Assembly: GCA_902702965.1 (NCBI GenBank)
Contig: CACRXP010000028.1
Span: forward strand, 561,260 to 625,259
Length of the DNA stretch: 64,000 nucleotides
DNA from: Spirometra erinaceieuropaei
Lineage: Eukaryota; Platyhelminthes; Cestoda; Diphyllobothriidea; Diphyllobothriidae
Reading direction: 5' to 3'
Shown one piece after another: positions 12,601-22,600 of this stretch. The position numbers and the translations under genes were made by a program. Under the pieces are notes generated by a model. That model saw only the letters and a program-made list of their open reading frames with translations. It made no database searches and had not been told where the DNA came from. The first letter of the stretch is position 1, and each line of letters opens with the position of its first letter.

Positions 12601-12770
12601 AGTGAAAACAGAAAATTCACCTTCTCCAAACAGCACAACGTAACCGACCACCATAAGTACCGAGTGAAGATTGAGAAGACGTGGTGCATTGCCTATGTCG
12701 AATCCGCAATAGAATGCCTGCCTCCAGTAGACAATCAGAACAGAAATCAGCACACCGACAATCTGCTTGA
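468..12770 (-). CDS. CYB561: Cytochrome b561 family protein (spliced gene, 5' end incomplete)
   Basis: This family moves electrons across vesicle or endosomal membranes, usually from cytosolic ascorbate, through two b-type haems in a bundle of transmembrane helices. Four exons (12,621-12,770; 10,942-11,144; 5,943-6,100; 468-630) join in phase to about 223 residues plus a stop; animal homologues have about 250. The first coding exon, roughly 20 residues, is not identified. Landmarks in order are NLHSVLMVVG, FGEALLLLR, the VHVLLN helix, YSLHSW, and SNVLGMLIVVYVGLISALI in the last helix. The alignment to animal CYB561 is nearly gap-free around the joins, which supports the splice choices. Three of the four haem-ligand histidines are visible; the fourth position (usually in PQHxxFG) reads as Asn in LNTSFG. 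Introns are 5.3, 4.8 and 1.5 kb and full of repeats. The family call is confident; substrate and compartment are inferred from the family. Confidence 0.88.
849..1284. mobile_element. TIR element with degenerate TTAGGG core (copy 1)
   Basis: The ends form an imperfect inverted repeat of about 30 bp, 849-878 against 1,254-1,284, sharing AGATCG.AGT.GGTAGCCAGGA. The core between about 950 and 1,235 is dense in TTAGGG and near variants, including gggttagggttagggttgag near 1,197-1,217. Just inside the left end lies gtattacaggtggct, which is also found in the ends of the related elements at 11.5 and 62.7 kb. No transposase frame is visible. Confidence 0.6.
3480..3617 (-). repeat. tRNA-Ser(GCT)-like SINE
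   Basis: On the minus strand, an A-box-like TAGCACAAGTGGTTAGAGCG is followed by an anticodon arm with loop GTGCTAA (anticodon GCT, serine). Then come a variable region and a B-box-like TTCGAATCCCACC. The body continues past the tRNA-like head into a tail that also occurs at 57,108-57,185. The acceptor stem and T arm are imperfect, so this is a SINE head and not a working tRNA gene. Confidence 0.6.
5347..5775 (+). pseudogene. Penelope-like element remnant (GIY-YIG endonuclease side)
   Basis: The frame reads LAHKPTATLRIHLLHPKDS, then KKEVVC, then STRIHKHQLAFKRR and HLSQVTTHTLAS. This order resembles the linker and GIY-YIG endonuclease end of Penelope-like retroelements (an H-P-ATLR segment, PKD, GVVY, TRI-EHQ-A-RR, SQV-HTL). 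The conserved GIY-YIG core is not intact, so the piece is dead. The resemblance is recalled from family patterns, not from a search. Confidence 0.45.
5943..6100 (-). CDS. CYB561: Cytochrome b561, third recognised exon (TM4-TM5)
   Basis: The exon starts in phase 0 after cttcgag and ends at GCA-CA|gtaagc in phase 2. It reads SAIGFAVVYAVHKEGRFKDS, then LFRLNTSFGVIVLCFAAATC, then LMGLTRVNFLDA. It aligns to the family segment that carries the last haem-ligand histidine, but the aligned residue (four before the conserved Gly) is Asn. The frame is fixed by in-phase joins on both sides, so the substitution does not come from a wrong frame. Confidence 0.84.
8639..9941. mobile_element. Mariner/Tc1-type foldback element, TA-flanked
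   Basis: The ends are perfect inverted repeats (CAGTGAGTGACCGATC against its complement), flanked on both sides by TA (8,637-8,638 and 9,942-9,943), the usual Tc1/mariner target duplication. The outer arms 8,639-8,995 and 9,585-9,941 are both 357 bp, with only about four mismatches seen by eye. A second arm pair (about 9,298-9,404 and 9,451-9,560) surrounds a GC-rich loop of about 45 bp. The left half has about 280 bp that the right half lacks. No transposase is encoded, so it is non-autonomous. Confidence 0.85.
10230..10690 (+). repeat. Dispersed repeat 'A' copy
   Basis: It shares ordered blocks with 56,680-57,010: a gaaagtcgtgattta-like block, then gaga-gtc-g-ctca, then tggcctttgtaacat, and finally the gcaagtctgcctcgttataaacgaat block. 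The order and spacing are similar in both copies. No coding capacity is visible. Confidence 0.5.
10942..11144 (-). CDS. CYB561: Cytochrome b561, second recognised exon (TM3-TM4 start)
   Basis: The exon begins after tttaag and restores the split codon G|CA, giving FGE-ALLLLR in register with the conserved GDALLVYR of animal homologues. It ends at CTACAG|gttagc in phase 0. It encodes VHVLLNCASLSLGVAGLGAA and then FYSLHSWLG, carrying two haem-ligand histidines. The second conserved histidine of the usual HxxLH motif is Asn here (HVLLN), and the histidine that usually precedes the YSLHSW loop is Gln. An earlier donor (CTCG|gtgtct) was rejected because it breaks the frame into the next exon. Confidence 0.87.
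11527..11799. mobile_element. TIR element with degenerate TTAGGG core (copy 2)
   Basis: Imperfect inverted repeats of about 50 bp bound the element (about 11,527-11,580 and 11,744-11,799). They share an AATATGGACC block, a GTATTACAGGTGGCC-like block and CTTGTGCTTAA..CCAGGA. Between them are TTAGGG-like motifs (gttagggtta, ttaggattaggag, ttttagggttggggg). It lies in the intron between the first two recognised cytochrome b561 exons. Confidence 0.62.
12090..12200 (+). repeat. Dispersed repeat 'A' fragment
   Basis: A short copy of the block gtgcggtagaag...gcaagtct...tctaaactaatctac that recurs across the window. No coding content. Confidence 0.35.
12621..12770 (-). CDS. CYB561: Cytochrome b561, first recognised exon (TM1-TM2)
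   Basis: The exon starts after an acceptor reading ttcag and leaves at GAA-G|gtgaat in phase 1. It encodes a first hydrophobic helix (QIVGVLISVLIVYW), a polar loop, then LLNLHSVLMVVGYVVLFGE, which contains the first haem-ligand histidine of the family. The open frame continues upstream of the acceptor without an ATG, so the true start must lie in an earlier exon. The 5' boundary is less certain than the 3' one. Confidence 0.82.
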
Positions 12771-13929
12771 CTGAATCAGTATACAAAAATATACGCTTAC
12801 TTGGGAAATTGCAAGGGTAGCCCAAAATGCAATACTCTGATATCGCATACGGGCGCTGTTGGTAAGTACTGTAAAATTAAGTTCACGTAGTTACTAAAGC
12901 CGATTTCACGAATTCGGCTAAATTTGCGGAGAATTCAGACCACAAGAAAGATTCTTCGTGACTTTAAATTGTTTCGAGGACCAATAGCTCCGCGTTTGGC
13001 CCGAAATGAATGAAAAGTTATCTGGATGTGTCGTCAGATGCGTGCTCAGCATAAGGTGTTTCGAAGTTGTTGAACAACCATTTTAAGAAGACTGATCGGC
13101 CGGCATGTCTCTGGGGATAGGATTGGCTCCGCAAGCTCGAATGGAAGAGAACGCGCAGCGACAGAAAACGACAAGAAGCAAAACAAAACAAGGAAGAAGA
13201 CCAGCGGCGTGTCGGCGTCCAGTACCATGTTCTAGACGGCGTGAGCACACATGATGACCCAGTCAGGTCTAGAGTGCAGTGAGTGCATGGTAGATGCAAA
13301 TGGAGGCTGTGATAAATGATTTATTCTTGTTTTGAACGTGACGGTGCGAGGCTCAGTCCGAACGCGGATCAATGGTGTGAACTGGTGGCGACTAGCTGAC
13401 AAAAACATTAACTTCGATTTTTCCAGAGTAGAGCTTTGTGACTTCAGAGGAGGTTTGTTTATGATAACATGTCAGTGGTTATAAGTAGTAGGTGGATTCC
13501 AGTAGTTGGGACATTTAAATGCTGGGGCAGACCAAGGACAACCTGAGTTTCATAGTCCTTGTTGTTTGCCACAGAAGAATGTTCCCATAGTCAAAATAAG
13601 AACCAACGTCAGTTTCCTATTAAACATACTGATAGACGAGAATTTCTGAAGAAGGCAAGGAACACGGGAATGGCTATTTCCGACATTTCAGCAGTCATTG
13701 GTCAGTGTTCACATACCCCTAGGTACCGGGGCACCCGAGTTAACTTGAGTACAGCACTTGAATTAGTCACATACCAAATCAGATCCTGCATTCACTAGCA
13801 CATAGTACTGCAGACTAAGGGCGGCAGAGGTCAGCAAAGGGCATTAAGTTATTGTAAACGCGCGATCCCTGGAACTGTAAATATGGTAGCCTGAGCTGTT
13901 TGATTCCTATCGAGGTATCACTGGTGGAT

Positions 13930-14890
13930 TCTCCAATATTCAGCTTAGTTGCAGAAATGCTCCTACAAAAGCTGGAAAGGATCGCCTTCAGCCACTACGA
14001 ACTCGCGATTTTGGTACCGATATACGGACGATACATTCGTCATAATTAAGAGGGGTGGGTTGCCTGGCTTTCAGGGTCTGCCCAACGGTACCTTCCACGA
14101 AGTTCAGTCCACAGGAAGAGAAGACCGAGCAGTTACCTACTCTCGAGATTTTCGTCACACACAGACCGAATGGTGAAATTAACACCGCAGTGGATAGAAA
14201 GGCAACAAATATAACCCAGGTCCTCGGCCTTCACAGCAAACATCCGATAGTGCACAAACGTGGCTATTTGAGAGCTCTTCCAAAAGATGAAAAGCCACTT
14301 CAATGAACCAAAGGGACGAGTGCAAATATACGAAATCCCAAAGATGAGTTTGCAAGGACGGTCTACCCACACAACTTCAGCAGCCACTGACTCCGTCCGC
14401 GCCCTCGAAGAACCAACGAGGGATAACCACCACCATTTTGGTACTCCTGTCGCATATAAAGAATGCGTTAGAAGCAGCAGAATGCATTGCCACGGATTTG
14501 GGCGTTAGTATCGCCCATCATCCACCAGCTACCATGAGCAGCAGTCGTGCAGATGAAGATGTGACTGGAAGCAGGTCAGAGGTGGGCGTAGTTTATCAAA
14601 TCCCGTGTAATGACTGTCCTTGGTATTACACAGGTTCGACAAGACGGCTCAGATTGCGAATACTGGAGCACAAAGGGGCCGTTCGGGGAGGCGACCTACT
14701 GAATCAAGTCGCTACTTTCACGCTGAAGAAAGGCCACGGGTTTGACTTCGCGAGCACTTTCCCAAGCCGGTAGTAAAACGAATCTGGAACTCCTGGAGGC
14801 GCGGGTGTCTGACACAATATCTATCAACAGACACCTTAATTAACCCGCCTTATTATCATGCGCCGCACCCACGCGACCAGGTAGAGTGAC
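13930..14890 (+). pseudogene. Penelope-like retroelement relic (RT plus GIY-YIG)
   Basis: Pieces in all three plus frames give a collinear Penelope-like order. First comes a reverse-transcriptase motif, FWYRYTDDTFVIIKR (active-site DD). Next is DRKATNITQVLGLHSKHP followed by IVHKRGYLRAL. Last come IAHHPPAT, GVVYQIPCNDCPWYYTGSTR and LRLRILEHKGAVR of the GIY-YIG endonuclease domain. Several frameshifts and stops separate the pieces, so the copy is inactive. The call rests on these family motifs. Confidence 0.75.
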
Positions 14891-17800
14891 CCAGTCCCGA
14901 GCCATTGAGACGTAATCACACAGTCTCTGATGCTGGGCACCTGTACGGGTTTGGCAGTTCCAGATAATATACCTACCATTCCAGCGATCGCGCGTTCACT
15001 TCCTTCGAATCAAGAGCCTGGGACTTGCATTTTCGCCTCTATTCATATTTAACTGCATGTTACACTTTGTTGTTACGTATATTTTGCAAAAATCGCTTCC
15101 CCACCGTCTTGCAACCATCTAAACTGGCTCAAGAAAGAAATTTACGGGACAAAATAGGAAATTCCGAATTCAGTCCCACAATTTCAATAGATCAGTGAAC
15201 GGCAGTCTAATATGGCACTAAAGTTGGAATCTCCCACTCATAGGATGTTTACCTGACAGTCAAAGGAGAAACCTTGGTTAGATGACTATAGGCTCGCCAT
15301 GTAAGACAACGCGGTATCGATTGGTCCACACAAATGGCCTACGTTGCTGCAGTAGCCTGGAGAATAGAATCCAGACGCCAAATTCGGAAGTGAGCGATTC
15401 CTCCCCGTCTCTAATCAAGCATTTCGTTTCAGTGTAAGTTTCCTTTTCTTATAGTTCGGTTCGGTAGAATGCCCTCGACTAGCAAATGCATATACTCCCA
15501 TACGTACTGAGTCGTCCCCTTTCGGTTAAACCACATTTACTAACAGTATGAACAATATTTTATTCTCCTGGTGAGCGGCAGCATGTGAAATTACAGTGTT
15601 TCGAAAAAATGTGTCACCAAATAGTGCCTTTTAAATAGTGCGGAACCCCTATACATCAGAAATCAGACACCAAAGTCACTAACGGATTGCTTTCAGTGTG
15701 ATGTTGCACATGCCGTCTATAGATAGCTTCACTGCGTTATCTGTCATATGGAAATGCGGTTTCTTTTTTGTGGGAGTTCAACATCGCTCGCGTTATACTT
15801 GTTAAGAGGCCTGTGTGGAGAGGAGATCAGTACGCAAAGTGGGCTTGCCAGGCTACCATGAATCAGCCCGAGTTTTAAGTTCATGGCAACTGTTATTTCG
15901 GCTTCATTGCAGCACGGGTAAGAGTTGACTAGGATCCTCACCAATTTTCTGGCCTTGGATTTGCGCATAGCCGACTGACAATGGCAAACAGGCTGGAATC
16001 AGCCATACCAGGCTACGCAGTGTCCACTAGTAAGCTTGGCGAACACAAAAATAACCGCTACTATCTTAAAAACAGTAGGTAAGCTTGTGAGGCATCGGTG
16101 CGTATAAAAAGTGCACTCGACTGTCGCAACAAGAAATTTATGCAACTGGCACTCCGGATTCATGTTCTAAATTTGGCTGTGTTGGCGAACTATCACATTA
16201 ATTGAAAATGTTAGGTCAACAAAGCTCTTGGTCTAGTGAGTGTTCGTTCTTTTTTCTCATCTGGACCTATCTGGAGAACCTCGAAACTATCTGTAGTCTT
16301 AATCAAGGATAGGAACTATCGGGAAATTCAGTCAAGAAACGTCTTTGGCAGCAAAGTCTCGAAAGATGCCTTTGGCCTTCTTCATGAAGAAAATAGGGAG
16401 TTCCTGCAATGGCCTAGCTACAAAGAATCGGAGAATTAAGGGCTAAGTTGTCCATTTAATTAGTTAGTCAGCAGGTCTTCAACTACGACGCTATCCGGCT
16501 AACTACAGCGACTCAAGCAGTGCGGACAAGTTTCTACATTTGGGCTAATCCGGCTTTCGTTCGAAATCTGGGCGTTTGAGATATCTATGACCGATGAAAA
16601 TTACGATCCTTTCTGGACAGACAGAAAGTCTCACGTGCAGATCCAGAAGACTGCTCAACAAAAGTACGTGTTCGCTAAACTCATGTCAAGGGGACTGGAA
16701 CGGGCACTGCCCGTGTATTTGTCGACACCAGTAAGCAACACCCCCATTTGCAGCCAAGCGAAAACCAAAGGCCCTGAGTGGGGGCCCCGAGGCAAAATGG
16801 AACAAGCGTGTCCCCCCAGCCCGCTAGTCGATGAGACGCCGACTGAACGCAGATCCGCAGCTCAAAGGCAGACAGGTTTAATTAGCGCTTCATGACAAGT
16901 GACCAGATATTACTTCCGAGTCTGGCACGCCGACAACGCATCATTTGCTCCTTGTCATTATGTGACCGCCTGGGCCGGCAAAAATGTTGGCGCAACGAGA
17001 CTAATGTGGGATGGAAATTTTACTGACAAATGTCCATGATTTAATTGCGAACCCGAGTGTTTCAGCCGGCCCGAAGCTTGTTTGGAATACTTCTACACAG
17101 TACCCCCCGTCATATTAAAGGTTCTGACCACATAGTGCCGTTGGAAATCCACAAATAACCCTTCCGAACCAACTGCATATTTTATGGGTTCAGCAAACTT
17201 CGACCGAGATACTACTCCTCTAAGTGTGATTAAATTTAGGACGTGGGGTGAGTAACATGCCAGGTTCCACTTTTTACGCGATGAAGTGGACGTATTAATG
17301 AAGCAGGTAAAGCCATTTTTTAAAATTTTAAACCTCATGCCGTTGGTATGGGCTACGACGACCATTCAGCCGCGGCTGGATGAGAATGAAACAAGGTTAA
17401 GTTGGAACTCTGGATGCCAGGCCATTAGAGTTCCTATTTAATATCTAAGCTTAACGACATCTGTCTTTATATGCTCAGCCTATAAGATCGCTCTATGGAC
17501 CCCCTATTGACGCCACCGGCTGCGAATCTCTCCGGAGAAGTATCCGGGGTCTTCGACCCCTCTCCAGTCCACACAGCCTCAAAACCCTGGAGGAAATACG
17601 TCGAGGATGCGGGGAGATTACTGTGTCCACAGCAAATAAATCAAGGAAGCCGGAGGGGGGTTTAGTGAAGTTCTCGTTGGGACGGAACCTACTGTCCAGA
17701 AAACGCACACCAAAATCCCACTGTTACTAAACGAAATCGTAACTTGGGTCAGTAGCTCTTAGTATGCGTGTTTGTGGCTTCTTGCGTGGAGGGGCATCTC

Positions 17801-18539
17801 CACCGTCCGAATCCGCAAGGCAATAGGACATATCCTTTAGGGGAGTACCTAGTAACTCCTCCCCAATCGACCAGTCGATAATCAAGTGAGGGGCCCAACT
17901 TTTCTCTGCCGCGCTCCTCTCTCCCCAATCACCGAACTGTCCCAGCAGAAACAGAAGCCAAGGCTGTGCAAACACGGGGGGGTTTGAAGTGGTAAACGCT
18001 CTCACGCTCTCGACAAACCGGTCTGGCAACAAGCAATGTGGAAAGAGAAGTGGCAGGCGGACAGTGTTCCAAAAACTGGAATCTGGGCAAGAGGAAACAA
18101 GGCGGGATGGGTGCTGAGGGCAGAAACAAGATGGTAGAGACGTCCAAGTTTTGTTCACCAGCGAAATGCCGCCAACATTCATTCATTCATTCATTTGATA
18201 ACTACAGATTCAAACGAAGAGAAGAAGGCAGAAAGTCGGACATCCTCAGCCTCAAAGGGAACGCAAATCGCGAGTACGAGTATCTTCATCATTGAAGAAC
18301 GAGACCAACCTAGGAAATTTAAAAACAAGGGAGATGTCAGCGGTGTTTCTGCAGTAAATTGGCCAAGGATCGGATAGGTGAGTAACGCTTTGTGTCAAAA
18401 ACCGGCGCTAACGAGAATGCCCAAATATTATCGCAAAGTCTAACCGCCACGACTTGACAAATGAAACACAAAGATAAGGAGGTGATGCAGTGGGCTAAGC
18501 AGAAAATGGTGGAGACGTTCCAAAAGCAGACAACTGGGG

Positions 18540-18820
18540 TCTGTGCGGGACAGACGGTCAAACCAAAATGGCGTCTACATGACCCTTGTGACACTCTCAC
18601 CGGTGTGAGATCTGATAGCCCCTCGCTGAGGACTAAAAAAGTGTTGAGTTTGGGAAGAGAGCGTTTGTGGCACGCACAGACGTGACTTTTGCCTCGTCAG
18701 CCACTGCACTTCTGGTTGTCTTGACTTTGTCTTGCCATCGGAAGGCAGTGGGTGGTGTGGCAGGAAGGAGTGCGGTGAACGCAGGGCACGTATGTCTTAA
18801 TATGAATCACGTCATGAAGC
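18540..18820 (+). repeat. Dispersed repeat 'A' copy
   Basis: Blocks in order (ggcacgcacaga, ttgcctcgtcagccact, gccatcggaaggcagt, gtgcggtgaacgcagg) recur in similar order at 37,300-37,460 and partly at 10.47-10.61 and 56.88-57.01 kb. No protein is implied. Confidence 0.4.
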
Positions 18821-19518
18821 AGTAATAGTCCTCATTGCCTGCTATAGTCGAACTATTGTGGTAACCGATTAGACTGGTCCTTTGACAATAGACTCTCGAG
18901 CAAAGTGCCGGTGTAGAAGACTCCGCGACGCAGTTGAGAACATGGAAGGCGTCTGACAGGCGAATATGGGTTTTTCTAACTGACTGCGGTCACGGACAAC
19001 AGGCATAGACCAAAATTCAAAAAAGGCTGAAAACCTTACTGAGACCTATTATGAGAGGAAAAGGAATAGTGTAGGTGGTCCCTTAGCGTATGTTTTCTGG
19101 CTGCACATGTTCCTCAATTTCCACTAAAATTCTTCGGTAATGTGTTATTAGAGGGCACGGCCTGATACACGGAAAATTTTCTGAAAATAAGGCATCTGCT
19201 TTTGAAGCCCAACAAGTCAGTCACTCGAATGACGATAGACAAGCCTTTTGAATCAGCATGGGGAGAAGATATCGACTAATCTGAGCTGTTGGAAGGCGGA
19301 GTTATGGTAACTAGGGCATCCGGCGCGGACTCGGATGGTCAGCGTTTGCTCTGCATCCCCCACCAAATGTTTTCAAGCTGTGTTAATGCCCTATTTACCA
19401 TTATCTGTTTCAATGGCATGCTCTAGCTGCTAATGCGTGGTCAACCGATGCGTTACACGGTTATAGATATAAGTGGAACTGTCCGGAATCGAATAGGATG
19501 TGAATTGCTTATCCATAC

Positions 19519-19656
19519 CTCCTCCGGGCTCGACGACGGACAGCGCCAATTGTAAAGGTAATAGTAAAGGTTGCCGTCACCGATGCCAAACTTCAGATCC
19601 TCCAAGAATGAATTATTGTCCATCAAATCTAGTGCATTGAACACATCAAAGCCCAG
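19519..19656 (-). CDS. NMT: NMT penultimate exon
   Basis: It begins after ttttag in phase 0 with [20 protein letters not shown] and continues [20 protein letters not shown], ending SSSPEE before the donor gtatgg. These are among the most conserved segments of the family. The frame runs on for about 20 unrelated residues to a stop at 19,453, but homologues end in a short hydrophobic peptide such as GLVLQ, so a further small exon is expected. Confidence 0.93.
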
Positions 19657-22600
19657 CTAAAATGGATTAACAGAAAACATGTGAGTGTAAGAATTGAGTC
19701 GCCATGATGTGCAAAAAAAAACAAGTAATATGGGTGGAGATGGTTTGCTGGTTCTAAAGGCAGCAATGTTAGCATGTTAGCAGCAATGTTAGCAGCAGGT
19801 TAGCATGCAAAACTTCTTCCAAGGCCTCAAATGGTTTAAGTCGTGACTCGTGATAAATTGGGTTTCACGCCAAGTAAATGTAAATCAATTAATTTGTCGA
19901 TATAAGCTATGCACTTTGTTTGCGCAACAAAAACGACCCAGACCTTGATCATGTTGTGAAATATAACAAAAAATTAATCACGCATGACAACCGCTGCCGA
20001 TTAGGACAGTGGATCCATGGCGGTATGACGTCGAAACCGAACTTGCATCATGGTATCTATTGAGTAGTTTGCGATAGGCATCACCTAGTACTTTTCCAAT
20101 CTAGGTGAAACCATCACTATGTAGAACCACTTGGCAAACCAACACGCAGAAGTGTGACAGCAACACGTAACCTGAGGGGCGACTAGTTGGATTCTAACTC
20201 GCAGTATTGCATGCCTACCTAAATCACATAAGTAGCCAACTACATAGTAATTACAAAGTGGTCGTGTACATCAGATGCCTACTAGAAGTACTGTTATGAA
20301 CTCAGCCAAGTGCCCTAGGATTTACGTGATAAACGTCCATTTGTGATCAACCGAGGGCGTATTATTCTTCCTGACAACACTGAACCACACTTTTTCTATA
20401 AGACTCTCCACAAGTTGAGTAGACTGGTTACGAAATTCTGCCTCGTCCAGCGTACTCGTCAGGGCTTTTTCCAATGGATTATCACGCTTCAAGCATTTCG
20501 GTACGATGTAAGATAAAACCCACCACAACCTGACGGCCGCTAAAAAACCTTCAAAGGCTTTCAGGGCTCTGGCTTGGACGGTTATGGTTTCGGAAAAACA
20601 CGGGTGTTCTTAAAGGTGTACAGCGGCATGCTCTGAAAGTTGTTCCTGAACTCAAACATTTGACATACGAGCAGCGGCTGACCACCTTCGATCTCTACTC
20701 CCTCCTGTTTCGCTATCTGTTTGGCGCAGTTCGCATACCAAAAAGTGCCTGTAGAGTATTTGCAGCTTAAATGCTTTTCATGCAGGGCTGTACCATGTAC
20801 ATAGAGTTCTCAAGGGCTTCTGTCTGTTAATCCAAATACGCTGACTGAAGGATTGATCGATGTCAGAAGTTTGACTTGACAGAGTAGATACACTTGTATT
20901 TCATCGATATGAACGTATTGATACTAGCGTCTTCCATTTCGATCAAGATTTTATTCTGAAGCGAGTTGTGCGCCAACTTGACGGTTGAAAAGTGGCGCTC
21001 ATTTTGCACCTATGAGAGACTAATTCACGTATGTTTCAGCATCAGCCAAGGCCATGCCAGTAGAAACAAGGGAGACTGGAGTGGTCATGTCTGGTCGATT
21101 GGTCATCTCGGTGACCTGGTCTGTCAACCCCAGAAGGTTCCAGGGCTCCGTGAGGTACAATGAGGCAAGTGTCTTATGAACTAGCTGTGAAAACAAGGAT
21201 TAAATGCGCAATTAAAAAAATATCCTTCAGACCACTTCAATACTACCGCAATTCACTCTTAGACCTGGTCCATCAGTCCGACATTTGGGGGTAAAGACCA
21301 ACTAGCTGTGGTGGCCGCCTCCTGCCCAACAATATTAACAACAACGACACACACACACCTGCTTCGCTTTTATGAGGGCTTGGTTCATCAACACCGACCA
21401 CGGAGTCTTGGTAGAGAAGTTGTAGAAGGAGTAGGCTGCACGCAGGGAGGAGTACTTCTGGTTCTGCATCACGGAACTGGGCAGGGAGTAAAAAGAGCAC
21501 ATGTCTGTGACCGCACCCGTCTCCGGTGATACAACCACGTAGCAGTAGACGGTGTCTGCCCGTGGCAGGAACCAATGCCGAAACTCGACCTCCGAGAAGA
21601 TGGGGTGCAGTTTGAAGCGGGCCAGGTACTCATGCAGAAGACGACGTGCCACGGGCAGGTCCTTCTCCTGCATTTCCCGGAAGCCCGGCAAATTGGTCTC
21701 ATCCGGTAGGCGGTAGAGTTTGATGGATCGCTGCAGGGTCATGGCTCGGCTTAAGTGGGAGAAACCGACTTCCAGAAGCTTCCGAGGGTTCAGGGGACGA
21801 TGCCAGTACCTAAAGTACATTATGTGAAATAGTAGTTATTGTCGCGGCGTTGANNNNNNNNNNNNNNNNNNNNNNNNNNNNNNNNNNNNNNNNNNNNNNN
21901 NNNNNNNNNNNNNNNNNNNNNNNNNNNNNNNNNNNNNNNNNNNNNNNNNNNNNNNNNNNNNNNNNNNNNNNNNNNNNNNNNNNNNNNNNNNNNNNNNNNN
22001 NNNNNNNNNNNNNNNNNNNNNNNNNNNNNNNNNNNNNNNNNNNNNNNNNNNNNNNNNNNNNNNNNNNNNNNNNNNNNNNNNNNNNNNNNNNNNNNNNNNN
22101 NNNNNNNNNNNNNNNNNNNNNNNNNNNNNNNNNNNNNNNNNNNNNNNNNNNNNNNNNNNNNNNNNNNNNNNNNNNNNGGAAATTTCGTCTCAATCGTCAT
22201 TTATAAATGGGACAGCAGCATAAGTAACAGAAGGGTTTACAGGGAGTCTACTTTGCCAGTCTTGCGGAACAAGCCGGGCCAAAGTGAGCGGAACAAAATG
22301 ACGGTGACGGTGATCGCTGCAAAATTAAAAATGATCGGTCGGGCCGTAACTTCGGAAGAAGCATATATGCTCGTTCACTGATAACACAGTTGCTTCGCTC
22401 ATCCGTACGACAGCCTAACATGACAAAAACTCGGGTGAGTTGCTGGGTGATAAAAACTCGGCGGCACGAAAGTTGGCCGAGGAAATTTTAAGGACCTTTT
22501 GCCAAGCCCAGGCCTGCTCGGCTTAAGTTACGGAGTGGAACCAGTTGAAACAACTCGAAGAAAGTTTTATTAAACTTCATCAAGGCTGACGAACTAGTGC

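Larger units (their letters stand above)
12771..19518. other. Interval between the cytochrome b561 and NMT genes
   Basis: This interval should hold the missing first exon of cytochrome b561 and the missing last exon of N-myristoyltransferase, but neither could be recognised. Visible content is a Penelope-like relic (13.9-14.9 kb), two related AAGATGGT(A/G)GAGACGT-type blocks near 18,120 and 18,505, a repeat 'A' fragment near 18,640-18,810 and a CATT microsatellite at about 18,177-18,195. The other frames have no recognisable motif. Confidence 0.6.

Noticed and set aside
16587..16895. 102-codon plus-strand frame with an ATG
   Set aside because: No recognisable motif, no splice context and no match to a neighbouring gene; consistent with a chance frame.
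17727..18182. 151-codon minus-strand frame
   Set aside because: It lies in GC-richer repeat-like sequence, its start is in the CATT microsatellite, and it shows no domain or composition of a real protein.
20322..20528. 68-codon minus frame between NMT exons
   Set aside because: The flanking exons join directly in phase 0 and match the family without it.
21810..22206. Long frames through the N-gap
   Set aside because: They consist almost wholly of unknown bases and carry no information.
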